NCBI RefSeq assembly: GCF_003012935.1
Contig: NZ_PUDR01000005.1
Span: 124,001-188,000, forward strand
Direction of reading: 5' to 3'
Source of the DNA: Pannonibacter carbonis
Lineage (GTDB): Bacteria > Pseudomonadota > Alphaproteobacteria > Rhizobiales > Stappiaceae
Length of the DNA: 64,000 bases
A program made the translations under genes and the position numbers. The notes beneath the pieces were generated by a model. It was given only the letters and a program-made list of their open reading frames with translations, was not told the DNA's origin and did no database searches. The first letter of the stretch is position 1; every line of letters begins with the position of its first letter. Below are positions 8,909-18,783 of the stretch, in pieces.

Positions 8909-10555
8909 TCAACGCCGCTGCCCCCCGCCAAATCGGGGCACGTCGTCACCGCCGAAGATTACTCGGTTCGGCGCCCGGTCAAAATTGTCCACTGCCCGCT
9001 GGATCGCGGCGAAGGTACGGTTGATCTGGTCAAGTGTCGCGGCAAAGTCGGTCGAGCCCTGCTGCGCGAACTTGGAAAGGCCGTCGGCAATGCCACCGGC
9101 CCGGCTCTCGAAGGTTTCGGCGATTTTGCGGATCGCTGCAGCGGCCTTGGTCGCCTCGACGATCAGCCCCTCGCCATTGCCCTCGACCATCGAGTTGACG
9201 TTGTCCACCAGGCCGTTGAGCTTGCCGGACGCCGTCGACAGGTTTGTCGACACGGTCTTCGCATCGGTGATGATCTGGTCGACATCGCCGCGACGGGCAT
9301 TGAGGTCATTGGTGAGCGTCTCGATATTGGCGGCAGCGCTGCGAGCCGAGGTGATCGTCGCGGTGATCGCCTCACCCTGGCCGGCGAAGTTACCGACGAC
9401 CTTGTCAACACTGGCCAGTATGCTGCTGACGCGCGCAGGGTCGACGGCTGCGACGACGCCGCCGGCGTTCTCGACGGTCTTCAACAATTCACCGACAAGT
9501 TGCCGGCCATCGGTGATAAAGGTCGTGAAATCAGCTTCTCGGGCGCGAACCGTACGGGTGATCTGGTCAAGATTCTCCATGGTGCCGGCCGTGGAGCCGA
9601 TGAGCCGTTCGATATCGGCCGAGCGGTCTGTCAGGACCGAACCAAGGGCGGCAGCGCCGCCGACAGCCTTGCTCACAGCTTCCGGGTTCACAGCAGCCAC
9701 CACCGCTTCAACCTGGGCAAGGGATCCATTGAGACGCACGGTGAAATCATTGAGATTGGATGTCGCTGACTGTGCATCGGCAACCATTTTGCTGATTTCC
9801 GGACCGGCATCACGCAAGGACTGGGAGAAGGTTGTGACATTGCCCACAAGTTCCTCGACCTTGTCCGAGGGCACAGCAGCCAGGATGCGCTCACCTTCCA
9901 CGACAAGACCTTCCATCCGGCCGGCCAGAGACTTGAAGGCTGTTGTGGCTTCGCCGACAGAGGTCATGAATTCCTTCACGCCGTCAGAGTTCTCGGCAAG
10001 AGCTGCAGAGAATGTTTCCACATTCCGAGCAGTGGCCGAGATTACCGGCCGGTTTTCCTGGATGACCGCATCGATGGTTGACAACGTTTGGTCGGCTTTG
10101 CGCAGAACATCCCGACCATGATCAAGGATGTCGTCAAAGAACGACCGGTCCGCATATATGACCGGCTCCTGTACGGTGTCGTCGAGCAGCAAGCCGGAAC
10201 CGGATGTCCCGCCCTTGAGGTCAACATAGGCAACGCCCGTGAGGCCCTGGAACCCGAGCGTCGCCTTGACGTCCTTGCGTAGGGGCGCTGTCGGGGTCAC
10301 GCGTATGGTCGCGACGACAATGCGCGGGTCCGTCGGATCGAAGTCAAGCGTCGCGACATCGCCGACCTTGATCCCGTTGAACAGCACCTGCCCACCGACC
10401 GGCAGACCGGTCACTGCGCCGGGGAACACAACCTTGACATTGACGCTGGTCCGGCTGTCGGAACTGGCCGCCAGCCAGTAAATGAACAGGAAGGCGGCAA
10501 GAAGCGTACCGAGAACAAAGCCACCGATCAGGACATAGTTTGCCCGGGTTTCCAT
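8909..10555 (-). CDS. MlaD/Mce family lipid transport protein
   Basis: The 548-residue protein has one N-terminal transmembrane helix (YVLIGGFVLGTLLAAFLFIYWLA), a single Mce/MlaD domain at about residues 40-120 (VFPGAVTGLPVGGQVLFNGI, GLTGVAYVDLKGG) and a long alpha-helical tail of about 400 residues rich in Ala, Ser and Val. In this family the Mce domains form a hexameric ring in the periplasm and the helical tail can build a tube for phospholipids or other hydrophobic molecules. GAAGGA lies 7 bases before the ATG. It follows the ATPase gene by 10 bases and its stop is adjacent to the lipoprotein gene, so all four genes form one operon. Confidence 0.92.
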   Translation of the reverse strand: METRANYVLIGGFVLGTLLAAFLFIYWLAASSDSRTSVNVKVVFPGAVTGLPVGGQVLFNGIKVGDVATLDFDPTDPRIVVATIRVTPTAPLRKDVKATLGFQGLTGVAYVDLKGGTSGSGLLLDDTVQEPVIYADRSFFDDILDHGRDVLRKADQTLSTIDAVIQENRPVISATARNVETFSAALAENSDGVKEFMTSVGEATTAFKSLAGRMEGLVVEGERILAAVPSDKVEELVGNVTTFSQSLRDAGPEISKMVADAQSATSNLNDFTVRLNGSLAQVEAVVAAVNPEAVSKAVGGAAALGSVLTDRSADIERLIGSTAGTMENLDQITRTVRAREADFTTFITDGRQLVGELLKTVENAGGVVAAVDPARVSSILASVDKVVGNFAGQGEAITATITSARSAAANIETLTNDLNARRGDVDQIITDAKTVSTNLSTASGKLNGLVDNVNSMVEGNGEGLIVEATKAAAAIRKIAETFESRAGGIADGLSKFAQQGSTDFAATLDQINRTFAAIQRAVDNFDRAPNRVIFGGDDVPRFGGGQRR

Positions 10556-10565
10556 TTGTCTTCCT

Positions 10566-11369
10566 TCAAACCCGGCGCAGGGCGCGCTCGCCCCGGAAAT
10601 AGGCTTCGATCCAAGGATAATCGCTCGCCATCATGTCTTCTATCGTTCCTGCCAACAAGACCCGGCGCTCACCCAGCACCGCAATTCGATCACAGATGGA
10701 ATGCAGACTATCGAGATCATGTGTCACCATATAGACGGTAAGCCCAAGCGTTTCTCGCAACTTTGCGATGAGCTTGTCGAAAGCCGCAGCGCCAATCGGG
10801 TCAAGACCTGAGGTCGGTTCATCAAGGAACACGAGATCCGGGTCCAGCGCCAGCGCCCGCGCCAGACTGGCCCGCTTGACCATGCCGCCCGACAGTTCCG
10901 AGGGATACTTGTCAGCGGCATCCCGCGGCAAGCCGACAAGTTCCAGTTTCAGCCAGGCCAGTTCATCCATCAGGACCTGGGACAAACCCATGTACTCCCG
11001 CATGGGAACCTGGATGTTCTGCTTTACTGTGAGGGAGGAGAACAATGCCCCTTGCTGGAACAGGACGCCCCAGCGCCGCTCGATCAGGTTGCGTTCGTCG
11101 GATGTGGCTGTGTCCAGATCCTGGCCAAAGACCTCGATCCGTCCAGCCCGGCGCGGCGTCAGGCCGAGAATGCTGCGCATCAGGACCGACTTGCCGGTGC
11201 CCGATCCCCCGACAAAGCCAAGAACCTCGCCGCGATAGACGTCGAGATCGAGGTTTTCCAGAATCAGCTTGTTGCCAAAGCCGACCGTGACGCCACGCGC
11301 CGTCAGGATCTTCGGCCGCGCTGTTGCCTCGCCCGGCTCGATACCGGCAGGATGTGTGAAAGTGCTCAC
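10566..11369 (-). CDS. Mla-type ABC transporter ATP-binding protein
   Basis: The cytoplasmic ATPase has Walker A GGSGTGKS, signature LSGGMVKRA and Walker B DLVFLDEPTSGLDP, followed by the switch histidine in VTHDLDS. The LSGGM variant is typical of the MlaF/Ttg2A group that drives phospholipid transport. I used the GTG at 11369, with GAGG 8 bases upstream, seven bases after the permease stop; the longer open frame to 11519 overlaps the permease gene in another frame. The result is 267 residues, the normal size. It would power the MlaE-like permease encoded just upstream. Confidence 0.93.
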   Translation of the reverse strand: MSTFTHPAGIEPGEATARPKILTARGVTVGFGNKLILENLDLDVYRGEVLGFVGGSGTGKSVLMRSILGLTPRRAGRIEVFGQDLDTATSDERNLIERRWGVLFQQGALFSSLTVKQNIQVPMREYMGLSQVLMDELAWLKLELVGLPRDAADKYPSELSGGMVKRASLARALALDPDLVFLDEPTSGLDPIGAAAFDKLIAKLRETLGLTVYMVTHDLDSLHSICDRIAVLGERRVLLAGTIEDMMASDYPWIEAYFRGERALRRV

Positions 11370-11376
11370 GCGGGCC

Positions 11377-12525
11377 TCACACGTTGATCGCGGCAAAGAA
11401 GATGGCAAACAGGCCATCCACGACGATGACAAGGAAAATCGCCTTAACGACCGACATGGTCGTATGACGGCCGAGCGAGTCGGCCGAGCCGCCGACCTTG
11501 AGCCCCTCAACGCAGGCAATCAGGCCAATGATCAGGGCCATAAAGGGCGCCTTGACCATGCCGACGAGAAACGTCTGCATCGTCACCGCATCCTGCAGGC
11601 GCGAAATAAACGCCTGCGGCGGAATGCCGAGGTAGGACCAGGACACAAGACCGGCCCCTGTCAGGGCGGCAATATCGGACACAAAGGCGAGAACCGGCAC
11701 CGCCGCCATCAGGGCAAGAAGCCGGGGCAGGATAAGGACTTCGGTCACATTGAGACCGATGACATGCAGGGCGTCGATCTCTTCCTGCATTTTCATCGCG
11801 CCCAGTTCGGCCGTGAACGCTGATCCCGACCGGCCAGCCACCATGATTGCAGTCAGGAGAACACCGATTTCGCGCAGGACCAGGACACCGGCCAGATCCA
11901 CCACGAACAGATCAGCACCGAACTGCCGGAGGTAAAAGCCGCCTTGCTGTGAAATGATCGCGCCAATCAGGAAACTCATCAGCGCGACGATCGGTACCGC
12001 GCCGATGCAGGTCTTGTCGAACTGGACAGCAATGGCAATGCCGCGCAAGCGCTTTGGCTGAAACAGGACGGTGGTCACTACCGCGCTAAGAGAGCCGAGA
12101 ATATGCAGAATGGCGATGAAGTCCCGCCACGCCTCGACGACCGCACGACCGGTCGAGTCAAAAACGCTGACAATGGAGGTGCGATTGTTGTCCGGCACGA
12201 ACGGAGGCGGGTGGTGGGCGTCCACCTCATTCAGCAGCAGCCGGTGTTCCTCGCTGACGCCGACAACCTGAACCCGGGCACCCGAATACTCGATGCGGCC
12301 ACGAAACTTGTGAAGGATCCAGGCACCGGCCGTATCAAGACGGCCGAGCGCCGAAAAGTCGACAGCGACGACTGCAGCGCGCAAGTCGTTGCAGATCTGC
12401 TCTGCCAAGGCTTCGCAGTCCATGGCCGAGCGGATGATCCAGTCCCCGGACAGTATGAGAACCACGCGCTCCCCGTCATGGCGCGTAGCGCATCGTGGCT
12501 CGATCATGTCATTGAATAAGGCCAT
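11377..12525 (-). CDS. MlaE-type ABC permease with N-terminal STAS domain
   Basis: The first gene of the operon encodes 382 residues. The first ~110 residues look like a STAS domain (VVAVDFSALGRLDTAGAWIL), an arrangement seen in many alphaproteobacterial MlaE proteins, where the separate MlaB protein of E. coli is replaced by a fused domain. The rest is the MlaE permease, with VALMSFLIGAIISQQG, GRSGSAFTAELGAMKMQEEIDAL and PRLLALMAAVPVLAFVSD as the family's conserved segments. It lies in the inner membrane and, with the ATPase and Mce protein, moves lipids between inner and outer membranes. The ribosome-binding site is weak; the ATG at 12507 is an alternative start. Confidence 0.92.
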   Translation of the reverse strand: MALFNDMIEPRCATRHDGERVVLILSGDWIIRSAMDCEALAEQICNDLRAAVVAVDFSALGRLDTAGAWILHKFRGRIEYSGARVQVVGVSEEHRLLLNEVDAHHPPPFVPDNNRTSIVSVFDSTGRAVVEAWRDFIAILHILGSLSAVVTTVLFQPKRLRGIAIAVQFDKTCIGAVPIVALMSFLIGAIISQQGGFYLRQFGADLFVVDLAGVLVLREIGVLLTAIMVAGRSGSAFTAELGAMKMQEEIDALHVIGLNVTEVLILPRLLALMAAVPVLAFVSDIAALTGAGLVSWSYLGIPPQAFISRLQDAVTMQTFLVGMVKAPFMALIIGLIACVEGLKVGGSADSLGRHTTMSVVKAIFLVIVVDGLFAIFFAAINV

Positions 12526-12631
12526 AGCGCGCGCCGCGAGCCTCTTGCCGCTGTGAAGGACAACCCCCTATACCTGACAGGACAGCAAGGCGTCCAGCCG
12601 CGCACCCCTGCAGCCTCGGTAAAAGGCGGAT

Positions 12632-13651
12632 ATGACCATGGATATCGCAAATCCCTACCTGATGTTTCTCGGTGACGTTCCGGACGCGCTGGCAGCGAAG
12701 ACAGCCCTGGGCGTGGTCGACTGGCGACGGGAATGGTGCCTTGGTCAGAACCGCCTTCCTGGATGCCAGGCCGATGCAGGGCTTCCCGACATGAGCATCG
12801 AGGCGGCCGCCAAGGCCGGCGCGCGCACCATGATCGTCGGTGCGGTGAACGCCGGCGGACGTTTGCCAGATCATTGGGTCACCTCGATCGTCGCGGCCCT
12901 GGACGCCGGGCTCGACGTGGCCAGTGGCCTGCATGTGAGACTGGGCTCGATCCCGGCGATTCGGGAGGCGGCCGAGCGCAATGGCCGCAAGTTGTTCGAT
13001 GTGCGCCACTCCAGCGAGGTCTTCGCCACGGGCAAGGGCAGCAAGCGCTCCGGCAAGCGGATCCTGACCGTCGGCACTGACTGTTCAGTTGGCAAGAAAT
13101 ATACGGCATTGGCCATGGAGCGCGACATGCGGGCTCGCGGCTACGCCTGCGACTTCAAGGCAACAGGCCAGACAGGCGTCTTCATCTCCGGACGCGGCGT
13201 TGCCATTGATGCGGTGATCGCAGACTTCATTTCCGGTGCCGTCGAGTGGATCTCCCCGGCCATGGATGAGCAGCAGTGGGATGTGATCGAAGGCCAGGGA
13301 TCGCTCTTCCACCCATCCTTCGCCGGGGTCACTCTGGGTCTGCTGCATGGTGCGCAACCCGATGCCTTCATCGTCTGCCATGAACCAACCCGCCGCACGA
13401 TGCGCGGGGTCGAAACGCCCCTGCCCTCGATCCAGGCGGTGATCGATCTGACGATCCAGTGCGGCAAGCTGACCAATCCGGCCATCCGCTGTATCGGCCT
13501 CTCGGTGAATACAGCCGCGCTTGGCGATGCGGAAGCGCGGACCTATCTGGCGGATCTGGAGAAGAAATACGCCTTGCCGGCCACTGATCCCGTCCGCTAC
13601 GGCATGATGCCGGTGATCGACCGGCTTGCCTCCGAGTTCGGGGCACCATGA
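12632..13651 (+). CDS. dgcN: DUF1611 protein, likely D-glutamate N-acetyltransferase DgcN
   Basis: The 339-residue protein belongs to the DUF1611 family: a Rossmann-like N-terminal half and a P-loop-like C-terminal half with ILTVGTDCSVGKKYTALAME at about residues 147-166. It is followed without gap by an enolase-superfamily gene, the dgcN-dgcA arrangement described in marine bacteria. There DgcN acetylates D-glutamate and DgcA racemises N-acetyl-D-glutamate, allowing D-glutamate from peptidoglycan to be used. The assignment rests on family and gene order, not on visible catalytic residues. A start at the ATG at 12638 is also possible. It is divergent from the Mla-type operon. Confidence 0.82.
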   Translation: MTMDIANPYLMFLGDVPDALAAKTALGVVDWRREWCLGQNRLPGCQADAGLPDMSIEAAAKAGARTMIVGAVNAGGRLPDHWVTSIVAALDAGLDVASGLHVRLGSIPAIREAAERNGRKLFDVRHSSEVFATGKGSKRSGKRILTVGTDCSVGKKYTALAMERDMRARGYACDFKATGQTGVFISGRGVAIDAVIADFISGAVEWISPAMDEQQWDVIEGQGSLFHPSFAGVTLGLLHGAQPDAFIVCHEPTRRTMRGVETPLPSIQAVIDLTIQCGKLTNPAIRCIGLSVNTAALGDAEARTYLADLEKKYALPATDPVRYGMMPVIDRLASEFGAP

Positions 13652-14631
13652 TGCTGAGCCTTGAAATCGAACATGAACGCTTCGAGATTGCCGGCGGCTT
13701 TGCGATCTCACGCGGCAGCCGCACCCATGCGGATGTGGTGGTTGTCGCCTTAAGCGACGGCGTCCACACCGGCCGGGGTGAATGCGTGCCCTACCCACGC
13801 TATGGCGAAAGCATCGACAGCGTGATGGCGGCAGTCCGGGCGACGGTCGGAGAACTGGGCGACCGCCTCGACCGGCACAGCCTTGCCGCAACGCTGAAGG
13901 CCGGCGCTGCGCGCAATGCTATCGACTGCGCGCTGTGGGATCTGGAGGCCAAGCGCAGCGGACGCCGGGCGGCGGACCTGGCTGCTATCGGCAGCCTGAA
14001 ACCGTTGACCACCTGCTTCACGCTAAGCGTCGGGTCGCCCGAGAGCATGGCGGCGGCGGCTCTGAAGGCTGCTGGCAGGCCGCTCCTGAAGGTCAAGCTG
14101 GCAGGCCCGGGCGATGCCGCCCGGATCGCGGCAGTCCGGGCCGCAGCGCCAGACGCCCGTCTGGTGGTGGACGCCAACGAGGCCTGGACCGAAGATTGCT
14201 ATACCGACAACATGGCCGCCTGCGCAGAAGCCGGGGTGGAACTCATCGAGCAGCCCTTGCCCGCAGCACATGATGCCGCGCTCGAACACCTGGCCCGGCC
14301 AGTCCCGGTCTGCGCCGATGAAAGCCTGCACACACGGGCCGATTTACCGGCCCTGCGGAAACGCTACGATGCCGTCAACATCAAGCTGGACAAGGCCGGC
14401 GGCCTGACAGAGGCGTTGGCGCTTTACAGCGATGCGCGTGCGCTCGGCTTCAAGGTCATGGTCGGCTGCATGCTCGGCACGTCCCTCGCGATGGCACCCG
14501 CTGTCCTCATTGCCCAGGATGCCGACTATGTTGATCTCGACGGTCCGCTGCTGTTGTCCCATGATCGTCCAGGCGGGCTCGTGTTTGAGGGCAGCACACT
14601 GATCCCGCCACAGTCTTCCCTCTGGGGCTAG
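13648..14631 (+). CDS. dgcA: Enolase-superfamily epimerase, likely N-acetyl-D-glutamate racemase DgcA
   Basis: The 327-residue protein overlaps dgcN by four bases (ATGATG), which suggests translational coupling. It carries the muconate-lactonising/dipeptide epimerase pattern: catalytic lysines in LLKVKLAG, metal ligands Asp in VVDANEAW, Glu in LIEQPLP and Asp in VCADES, and the second-base lysine in VNIKLDKAGG. Members of this subgroup are often annotated L-Ala-D/L-Glu epimerase. Beside a DUF1611 gene, the N-acetyl-D-glutamate racemase role is more likely. The stop overlaps the stop of the convergent MFS gene in the four bases CTAG, so there is no room for a terminator. Confidence 0.85.
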   Translation: MMLSLEIEHERFEIAGGFAISRGSRTHADVVVVALSDGVHTGRGECVPYPRYGESIDSVMAAVRATVGELGDRLDRHSLAATLKAGAARNAIDCALWDLEAKRSGRRAADLAAIGSLKPLTTCFTLSVGSPESMAAAALKAAGRPLLKVKLAGPGDAARIAAVRAAAPDARLVVDANEAWTEDCYTDNMAACAEAGVELIEQPLPAAHDAALEHLARPVPVCADESLHTRADLPALRKRYDAVNIKLDKAGGLTEALALYSDARALGFKVMVGCMLGTSLAMAPAVLIAQDADYVDLDGPLLLSHDRPGGLVFEGSTLIPPQSSLWG

Positions 14632-15812
14632 CGATCCGCCAAAGCGGAGTCAGCCGAAACTTCGCGTGTCACCCGACCGGCAAGTGCCAGCAGGGCCACC
14701 ACACCCAGCAAGGAGAGGCCGGACATCGCCCAGAACGCATATGCCGGCGCCTGCGCGTAAAGCGGGCCGCTGCCCCAGGTGGCCAGGGCATTGAGCAGGC
14801 CAATCGATGTCGCCATCAGGCTCTGGCCGGTGGCTGACCAGCGCGATGGCACGATCCGTCCGAGCAGGCTGACGGTGCCCAGATGCACCGCGCCAAAACT
14901 CAGGCCATGCAGGCCCTGCAGCAGAACAATGAACGCCGGGCTCGTCGCTTCGGCAAACAGAAGCCAGCGCAGGACGCCGGCCAGTCCGCCGATCAGGATC
15001 AGCCGCAACGGCGTGAACCAGACCGGCAGACGGCTGGCATAGAGAAACAGCGCGATTTCCGTGATCACACCAATCGACCAGATCAGGCCGATGGCCGTGT
15101 CGGGAACACCGGAGGTCCGCCAGAAGATGGTGGCAAAGGCGTAGTAGCCGGCATGGCTGGCCTGGATGAGGCCAATGGCGCCCAGCAGTGCCAGGAACCA
15201 GATTTGGCGAAACACCACGGGCCGCACGTCGTCGGCCTGCTGTTCGCCGCCCTCGCGCCGTGATGCCGGGGGCAAGGTGATCGCGACGACCGCCGTGGCC
15301 AGCAGCGACAGGAGGATACCGCCCAGGTAGGGAAGGTCTGTCGCAAAGGAAATCAGCCAGCCGCCGGCAAGATTGCCGACAATAAAGGCAACCGAGCCCC
15401 ACAACCGCATCCGGCCATATTGCCCGCCCCGCAGCCGCACCACGTCCAGCGCGTAGGCATCGGCCAGCGGAATGATCGGTGCCCAGAAGATCATCAGGCC
15501 GGCTACCGCAATCAGCGTTGCGATGTAGCTGTCTGTTGCGGCGAACAAAACCAGGAAACCCACACCCGCCCAGGAGTAGATGAAGATCGACAGTCTTCGG
15601 CGCCCGGTCTTGTCCGACAAGGAAGTCAGCAGCGGTGCTGCGAGAATACGAGCAAAGGTCGCCAGTGCCAGAGCCGTCGCAATTTCCGAAACGGAAAGCG
15701 ATCGATTGCTGAGGAGCAGCGGAAAGAAGGGCAGAAAAAGGCCAGACCCAATGAAGTGAACCCAGAAGAGACCACTAACGCGGGTAGACAAGCCGACTTG
15801 AAATTTTGCCAT
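14628..15812 (-). CDS. MFS transporter, HcaT/MFS_1-like
   Basis: The 394-residue permease has twelve likely transmembrane segments. The first two carry GLFWVHFIGSGLFLPFFPLLL and the conserved loop SLSDKTGRRR after helix 2, typical of the major facilitator superfamily. The general look (short N-terminus, 'FFPLLL', 'RLWGSVAFIVGNL') recalls the 3-phenylpropionate transporter HcaT group, whose real substrates are mostly unknown. It is convergent with the dgcNA pair. Whether it imports D-glutamate or related compounds cannot be told from sequence. The start ATG at 15812 fits the expected N-terminus; the upstream AAGGCTCATGG offers a weak ribosome-binding site. Confidence 0.8.
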   Translation of the reverse strand: MAKFQVGLSTRVSGLFWVHFIGSGLFLPFFPLLLSNRSLSVSEIATALALATFARILAAPLLTSLSDKTGRRRLSIFIYSWAGVGFLVLFAATDSYIATLIAVAGLMIFWAPIIPLADAYALDVVRLRGGQYGRMRLWGSVAFIVGNLAGGWLISFATDLPYLGGILLSLLATAVVAITLPPASRREGGEQQADDVRPVVFRQIWFLALLGAIGLIQASHAGYYAFATIFWRTSGVPDTAIGLIWSIGVITEIALFLYASRLPVWFTPLRLILIGGLAGVLRWLLFAEATSPAFIVLLQGLHGLSFGAVHLGTVSLLGRIVPSRWSATGQSLMATSIGLLNALATWGSGPLYAQAPAYAFWAMSGLSLLGVVALLALAGRVTREVSADSALADR

Positions 15813-15936
15813 GAGCCTTGACCCAGAGTTTCGGGCCTAAAGAGATGTTAACTGTTGCGGCCTAACTTTACCCTGAGTATCGGCGTTTGCCTCGAATCAG
15901 GGGCAGCGCGGCGAAGAGGACATCGAGACCTTTACG

Positions 15937-17037
15937 ATGGCAGCAATCGAACCGCCAGTCCTGATCCAGGAAACCGAATACACCGTCCTCGAGCAGACAC
16001 TGACTGAGTCTGACCGCGGTCGCCGCTTCCTCGCCGAGTATCTGCGCCGGCATCGCAGTTCGGAAACCAACACGATTCTCGACGCCATCGGGCGACTGGA
16101 ACGGGTGATGCACCGGGAACGGACGGTACCGGACCTCAACCGCATCAAGCTTGACCTTGCAGACATGCAGGAAGCGATCGAGCGCACAAAGCGCGAGATT
16201 GCCAATATCAAGCTGGAAGAGGATGACGGCAACCGCTTCACCAACACCTCCAGCGAGCTGGATGCCATCGTCACCCAGACCGAACGGGCGACACAGGACA
16301 TCCTGGCTGCTGCCGAGCGCATCCAGGAACAGGCCTGGATCCTGCGTGAAAAGGGCGCCGACGACGCGGTCTGCGACGAAATCGATGCCAAGGCGACCGA
16401 AATCTTCATGGCCTGCTCGTTCCAGGACCTGACCGGCCAGCGGACCCAGAAGGTGGTGCATGTGATGCGCTACCTGGAGAGCCGGATCAATCTGATGATC
16501 GGGATCTGGGGTATTTCGGAAATGAAGGCGGAAGACACGGCCGGTCCGGTGGACAGCCGTCCCGATGCGCATCTTCTGAACGGCCCGCAGCTTGATGGCA
16601 AGGGTGTCAATCAGACCGATGTCGACAGCATGATGTTCATGTCGCCCGGCTCAGCCGTCGACAGCGACGACTTCGATATGGAGTTCAGCAGCAAGGGCGC
16701 GACCGCCGACAACGCACCCAAGACCGCCGCAATGGCCGATGTTCAGACGTCTGACAAACAGCTCGACGCTGCAACCATCGACGCGATTTTCGACGCGCCA
16801 GATGACGACCTCGCCTCCGAAGACGATGAGATGGAGGGCGCTGCCGACGACGTCATGGATGCGGACAGCATCGCAGCCCTGTTTGACACGATTCCTGAAG
16901 GCGACACGGACAGCGATCCGGTCGAAGAAGCCTCGGCGGACGCGGCCTGGGAAGAAGAAGAAATCCTGGCCGAAATCGACGAGGCAGATCCGCTGGCAAT
17001 GTTGTCAGAAAACGAACGCCAGGCGCTTTTTAGCTGA
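15937..17037 (+). CDS. cheZ: CheZ-like protein phosphatase
   Basis: The 366-residue protein has a long helical N-terminal half and the CheZ signature ACSFQDLTGQRTQKV, in which Asp and Gln act on phospho-CheY in the enterobacterial protein. The C-terminal ~150 residues are acidic and low in complexity (DDDLASEDDEMEG, EEASADAAWEEEEI), ending in ADPLAMLSENERQALFS, which resembles the short CheY-binding helix at the end of CheZ. CheZ is an uncommon solution to CheY dephosphorylation in alphaproteobacteria, but such homologues occur. It faces a chemoreceptor gene across a terminator, so it probably works on chemotaxis or a related CheY-like signal. The ribosome-binding site is not obvious. Confidence 0.82.
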   Translation: MAAIEPPVLIQETEYTVLEQTLTESDRGRRFLAEYLRRHRSSETNTILDAIGRLERVMHRERTVPDLNRIKLDLADMQEAIERTKREIANIKLEEDDGNRFTNTSSELDAIVTQTERATQDILAAAERIQEQAWILREKGADDAVCDEIDAKATEIFMACSFQDLTGQRTQKVVHVMRYLESRINLMIGIWGISEMKAEDTAGPVDSRPDAHLLNGPQLDGKGVNQTDVDSMMFMSPGSAVDSDDFDMEFSSKGATADNAPKTAAMADVQTSDKQLDAATIDAIFDAPDDDLASEDDEMEGAADDVMDADSIAALFDTIPEGDTDSDPVEEASADAAWEEEEILAEIDEADPLAMLSENERQALFS

Positions 17038-17053
17038 ATCTCAACAGTTCAAA

Positions 17054-17084
17054 ACAAAAACCCCGGCTTGCCGGGGTTTTTTCG
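17054..17084. terminator. Terminator between cheZ-like and chemoreceptor genes
   Basis: A short stem CCCCGG-CTTG-CCGGGG at 17061-17076 has AAAAA on the left and TTTTTT on the right, so it can serve both convergent genes. Confidence 0.92.
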
Positions 17085-17090
17085 TTTCAG

Positions 17091-18434
17091 TCAGGCGCTT
17101 TTTCTATCGCCCAAGACATTGGCAAAGAAGATGCTTGCACTTTCGCCAAGGCCTGACGACTGGGACCGCAACTGTCCCGACATCTGTGCAATGCTTTCGG
17201 CCGTGTCCTGCGTCCCCTGGACCATGCCATGAACGGCAGTCAGTTCGTCGCTCATGGTCGCCGTTCCGGCCGCAGCCGTCTGGACATTGCGCGAGATCTC
17301 GGTGGTGGCTTCCATCTGCTGTTCGACGGCAGCAGAGATTTCAGCGGCAATGCCGGCAATCGTCTCGATGGTTTCCGAGATCCCGTTGATGTCCACGACC
17401 GCCTGACGGGTGGCCGCCTGGATGGCTGCGACCTGACCCGTGATCTCCTCGGTTGCCCGGGTGGTCTGGCCGGCGAGATCCTTGACCTCCGCCGCGACGA
17501 CGGCAAATCCGCGTCCCATTTCTCCTGCACGCGCAGCCTCGATGGTCGCGTTCAGTGCCAGGAGATTTGTCTGGCCAGCGATTTCCGAGATCAGCTCGAT
17601 AACGGAACCTACCCGCTCGGCTGCGGCCGACAGGCTCTGGACGGACTGATTGGTCCGCCGCGCGTTCTCGACAGCGCCGTTGGAGATGTCGCGCGACATG
17701 CTGGCCTGGCGGCTGATCTCGTGGATCGAGGCCGACATCTGCTCGGTCGCGGCCGCGCTGGAGTGAATGCCACGTGAGGTATTGGCCGCTGACAGTTCCA
17801 TGGTGCCGACCCGCGTGCCGGCATCACTTGCGGCACCGGAGAGGTGATCCGCCGTGGTCTCAAGCGCCTGCGAGGCGGCCACAAGTCCGCCGAGGGCTGA
17901 GCGAAGCTGTTCCTCGAAGCCCTGGACCGCATCGCGGACCCGCTTCTCGCGCTGCTCGGCTTGCTCGACCATCGCCTCGCCATAGGTGGAAACAGCAATG
18001 TCCATGTCGAGCAGGACGATCCGGGTCACCAGTCCGATCAGCCTCGCTGTCCGCTGGCCCGAAAAGCGATGCTTGCGGCCAATCACATCGGTCAACTGCG
18101 CCAGCACGTAACCATAGCCGCCGATGTACCAGCTGGGTTCGAGACCGATCCGCACATGCGCGCGTCCGATGCGCAGCGCGCTTTCCTGATAGGCATTGTC
18201 GAAACCGCTGCAGAACAGCTGCTGCCAATGCCGGGTCTGGGCCGTGATGAGGTGTGACTGCCGTCCCCCTACAATCGCGGCAAGGGCCGGAACACGGCCA
18301 ACATGGCGATAAAATCCTTCAAGGATCCCGGGAAGAGCCGGTTCGATCAATCTCCAGGCATCACGCGCCAGAGCGATCTCGGCCGGATCAAGCTGAAAAA
18401 ACTTCAGCCGGTCCGCAATCTGCAGACAGGTCAT
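17091..18434 (-). CDS. Methyl-accepting chemotaxis protein with globin-type sensor domain
   Basis: The ATG at 18434 with GGAGGGGAA directly before it gives 447 residues; the frame continues upstream to 18656 without a plausible start. The first ~170 residues form a protoglobin-like sensor (globin-coupled sensor), with the likely haem-ligand histidine in [20 protein letters not shown]. There are no transmembrane segments, so this is a soluble receptor. The second half is the methyl-accepting domain with the hairpin tip segment [20 protein letters not shown]. The expected role is oxygen or redox taxis in the manner of HemAT. It is convergent with the CheZ-like gene and divergent from the DUF2336 gene. 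Confidence 0.93.
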   Translation of the reverse strand: MTCLQIADRLKFFQLDPAEIALARDAWRLIEPALPGILEGFYRHVGRVPALAAIVGGRQSHLITAQTRHWQQLFCSGFDNAYQESALRIGRAHVRIGLEPSWYIGGYGYVLAQLTDVIGRKHRFSGQRTARLIGLVTRIVLLDMDIAVSTYGEAMVEQAEQREKRVRDAVQGFEEQLRSALGGLVAASQALETTADHLSGAASDAGTRVGTMELSAANTSRGIHSSAAATEQMSASIHEISRQASMSRDISNGAVENARRTNQSVQSLSAAAERVGSVIELISEIAGQTNLLALNATIEAARAGEMGRGFAVVAAEVKDLAGQTTRATEEITGQVAAIQAATRQAVVDINGISETIETIAGIAAEISAAVEQQMEATTEISRNVQTAAAGTATMSDELTAVHGMVQGTQDTAESIAQMSGQLRSQSSGLGESASIFFANVLGDRKSA

Positions 18435-18783
18435 TTCCCCTCCATGTGGTCGTTGGGCGGTCAAAGGCAGGTCGGCCCGGCATCCGTCCTGCCGGGTTCT
18501 GCTGCGACCATGGCGGCTCTGTTCTAATGCAACGTAAACATCCACAGCCCTGAGGCGGCTAATCACAGGTCCTGCAGCTTGCTTTCTCCTCCCAAAGTCC
18601 CTTGAGCCTCGGCAAGCCGGTTTGCGAAACAACTGCCACACGCGATCTGCCACCAAAGATGCAGTGTAGTTGAGACCCTTGGATTTCTGTCACTATCGAT
18701 GCACTAGCGCGTTGAATATGAAAGAAAACAACGATTAATTCATTCTTGTCCGCAACATTAAGAAGAGAAAGAAAAGGCGGCGA
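18435..18783. other. Divergent intergenic region (chemoreceptor / DUF2336)
   Basis: This 349-base stretch holds no convincing gene. Its right half is clearly AT-richer than the surroundings and contains the presumed promoters for both divergent genes. I see no strong inverted repeat. Confidence 0.5.
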
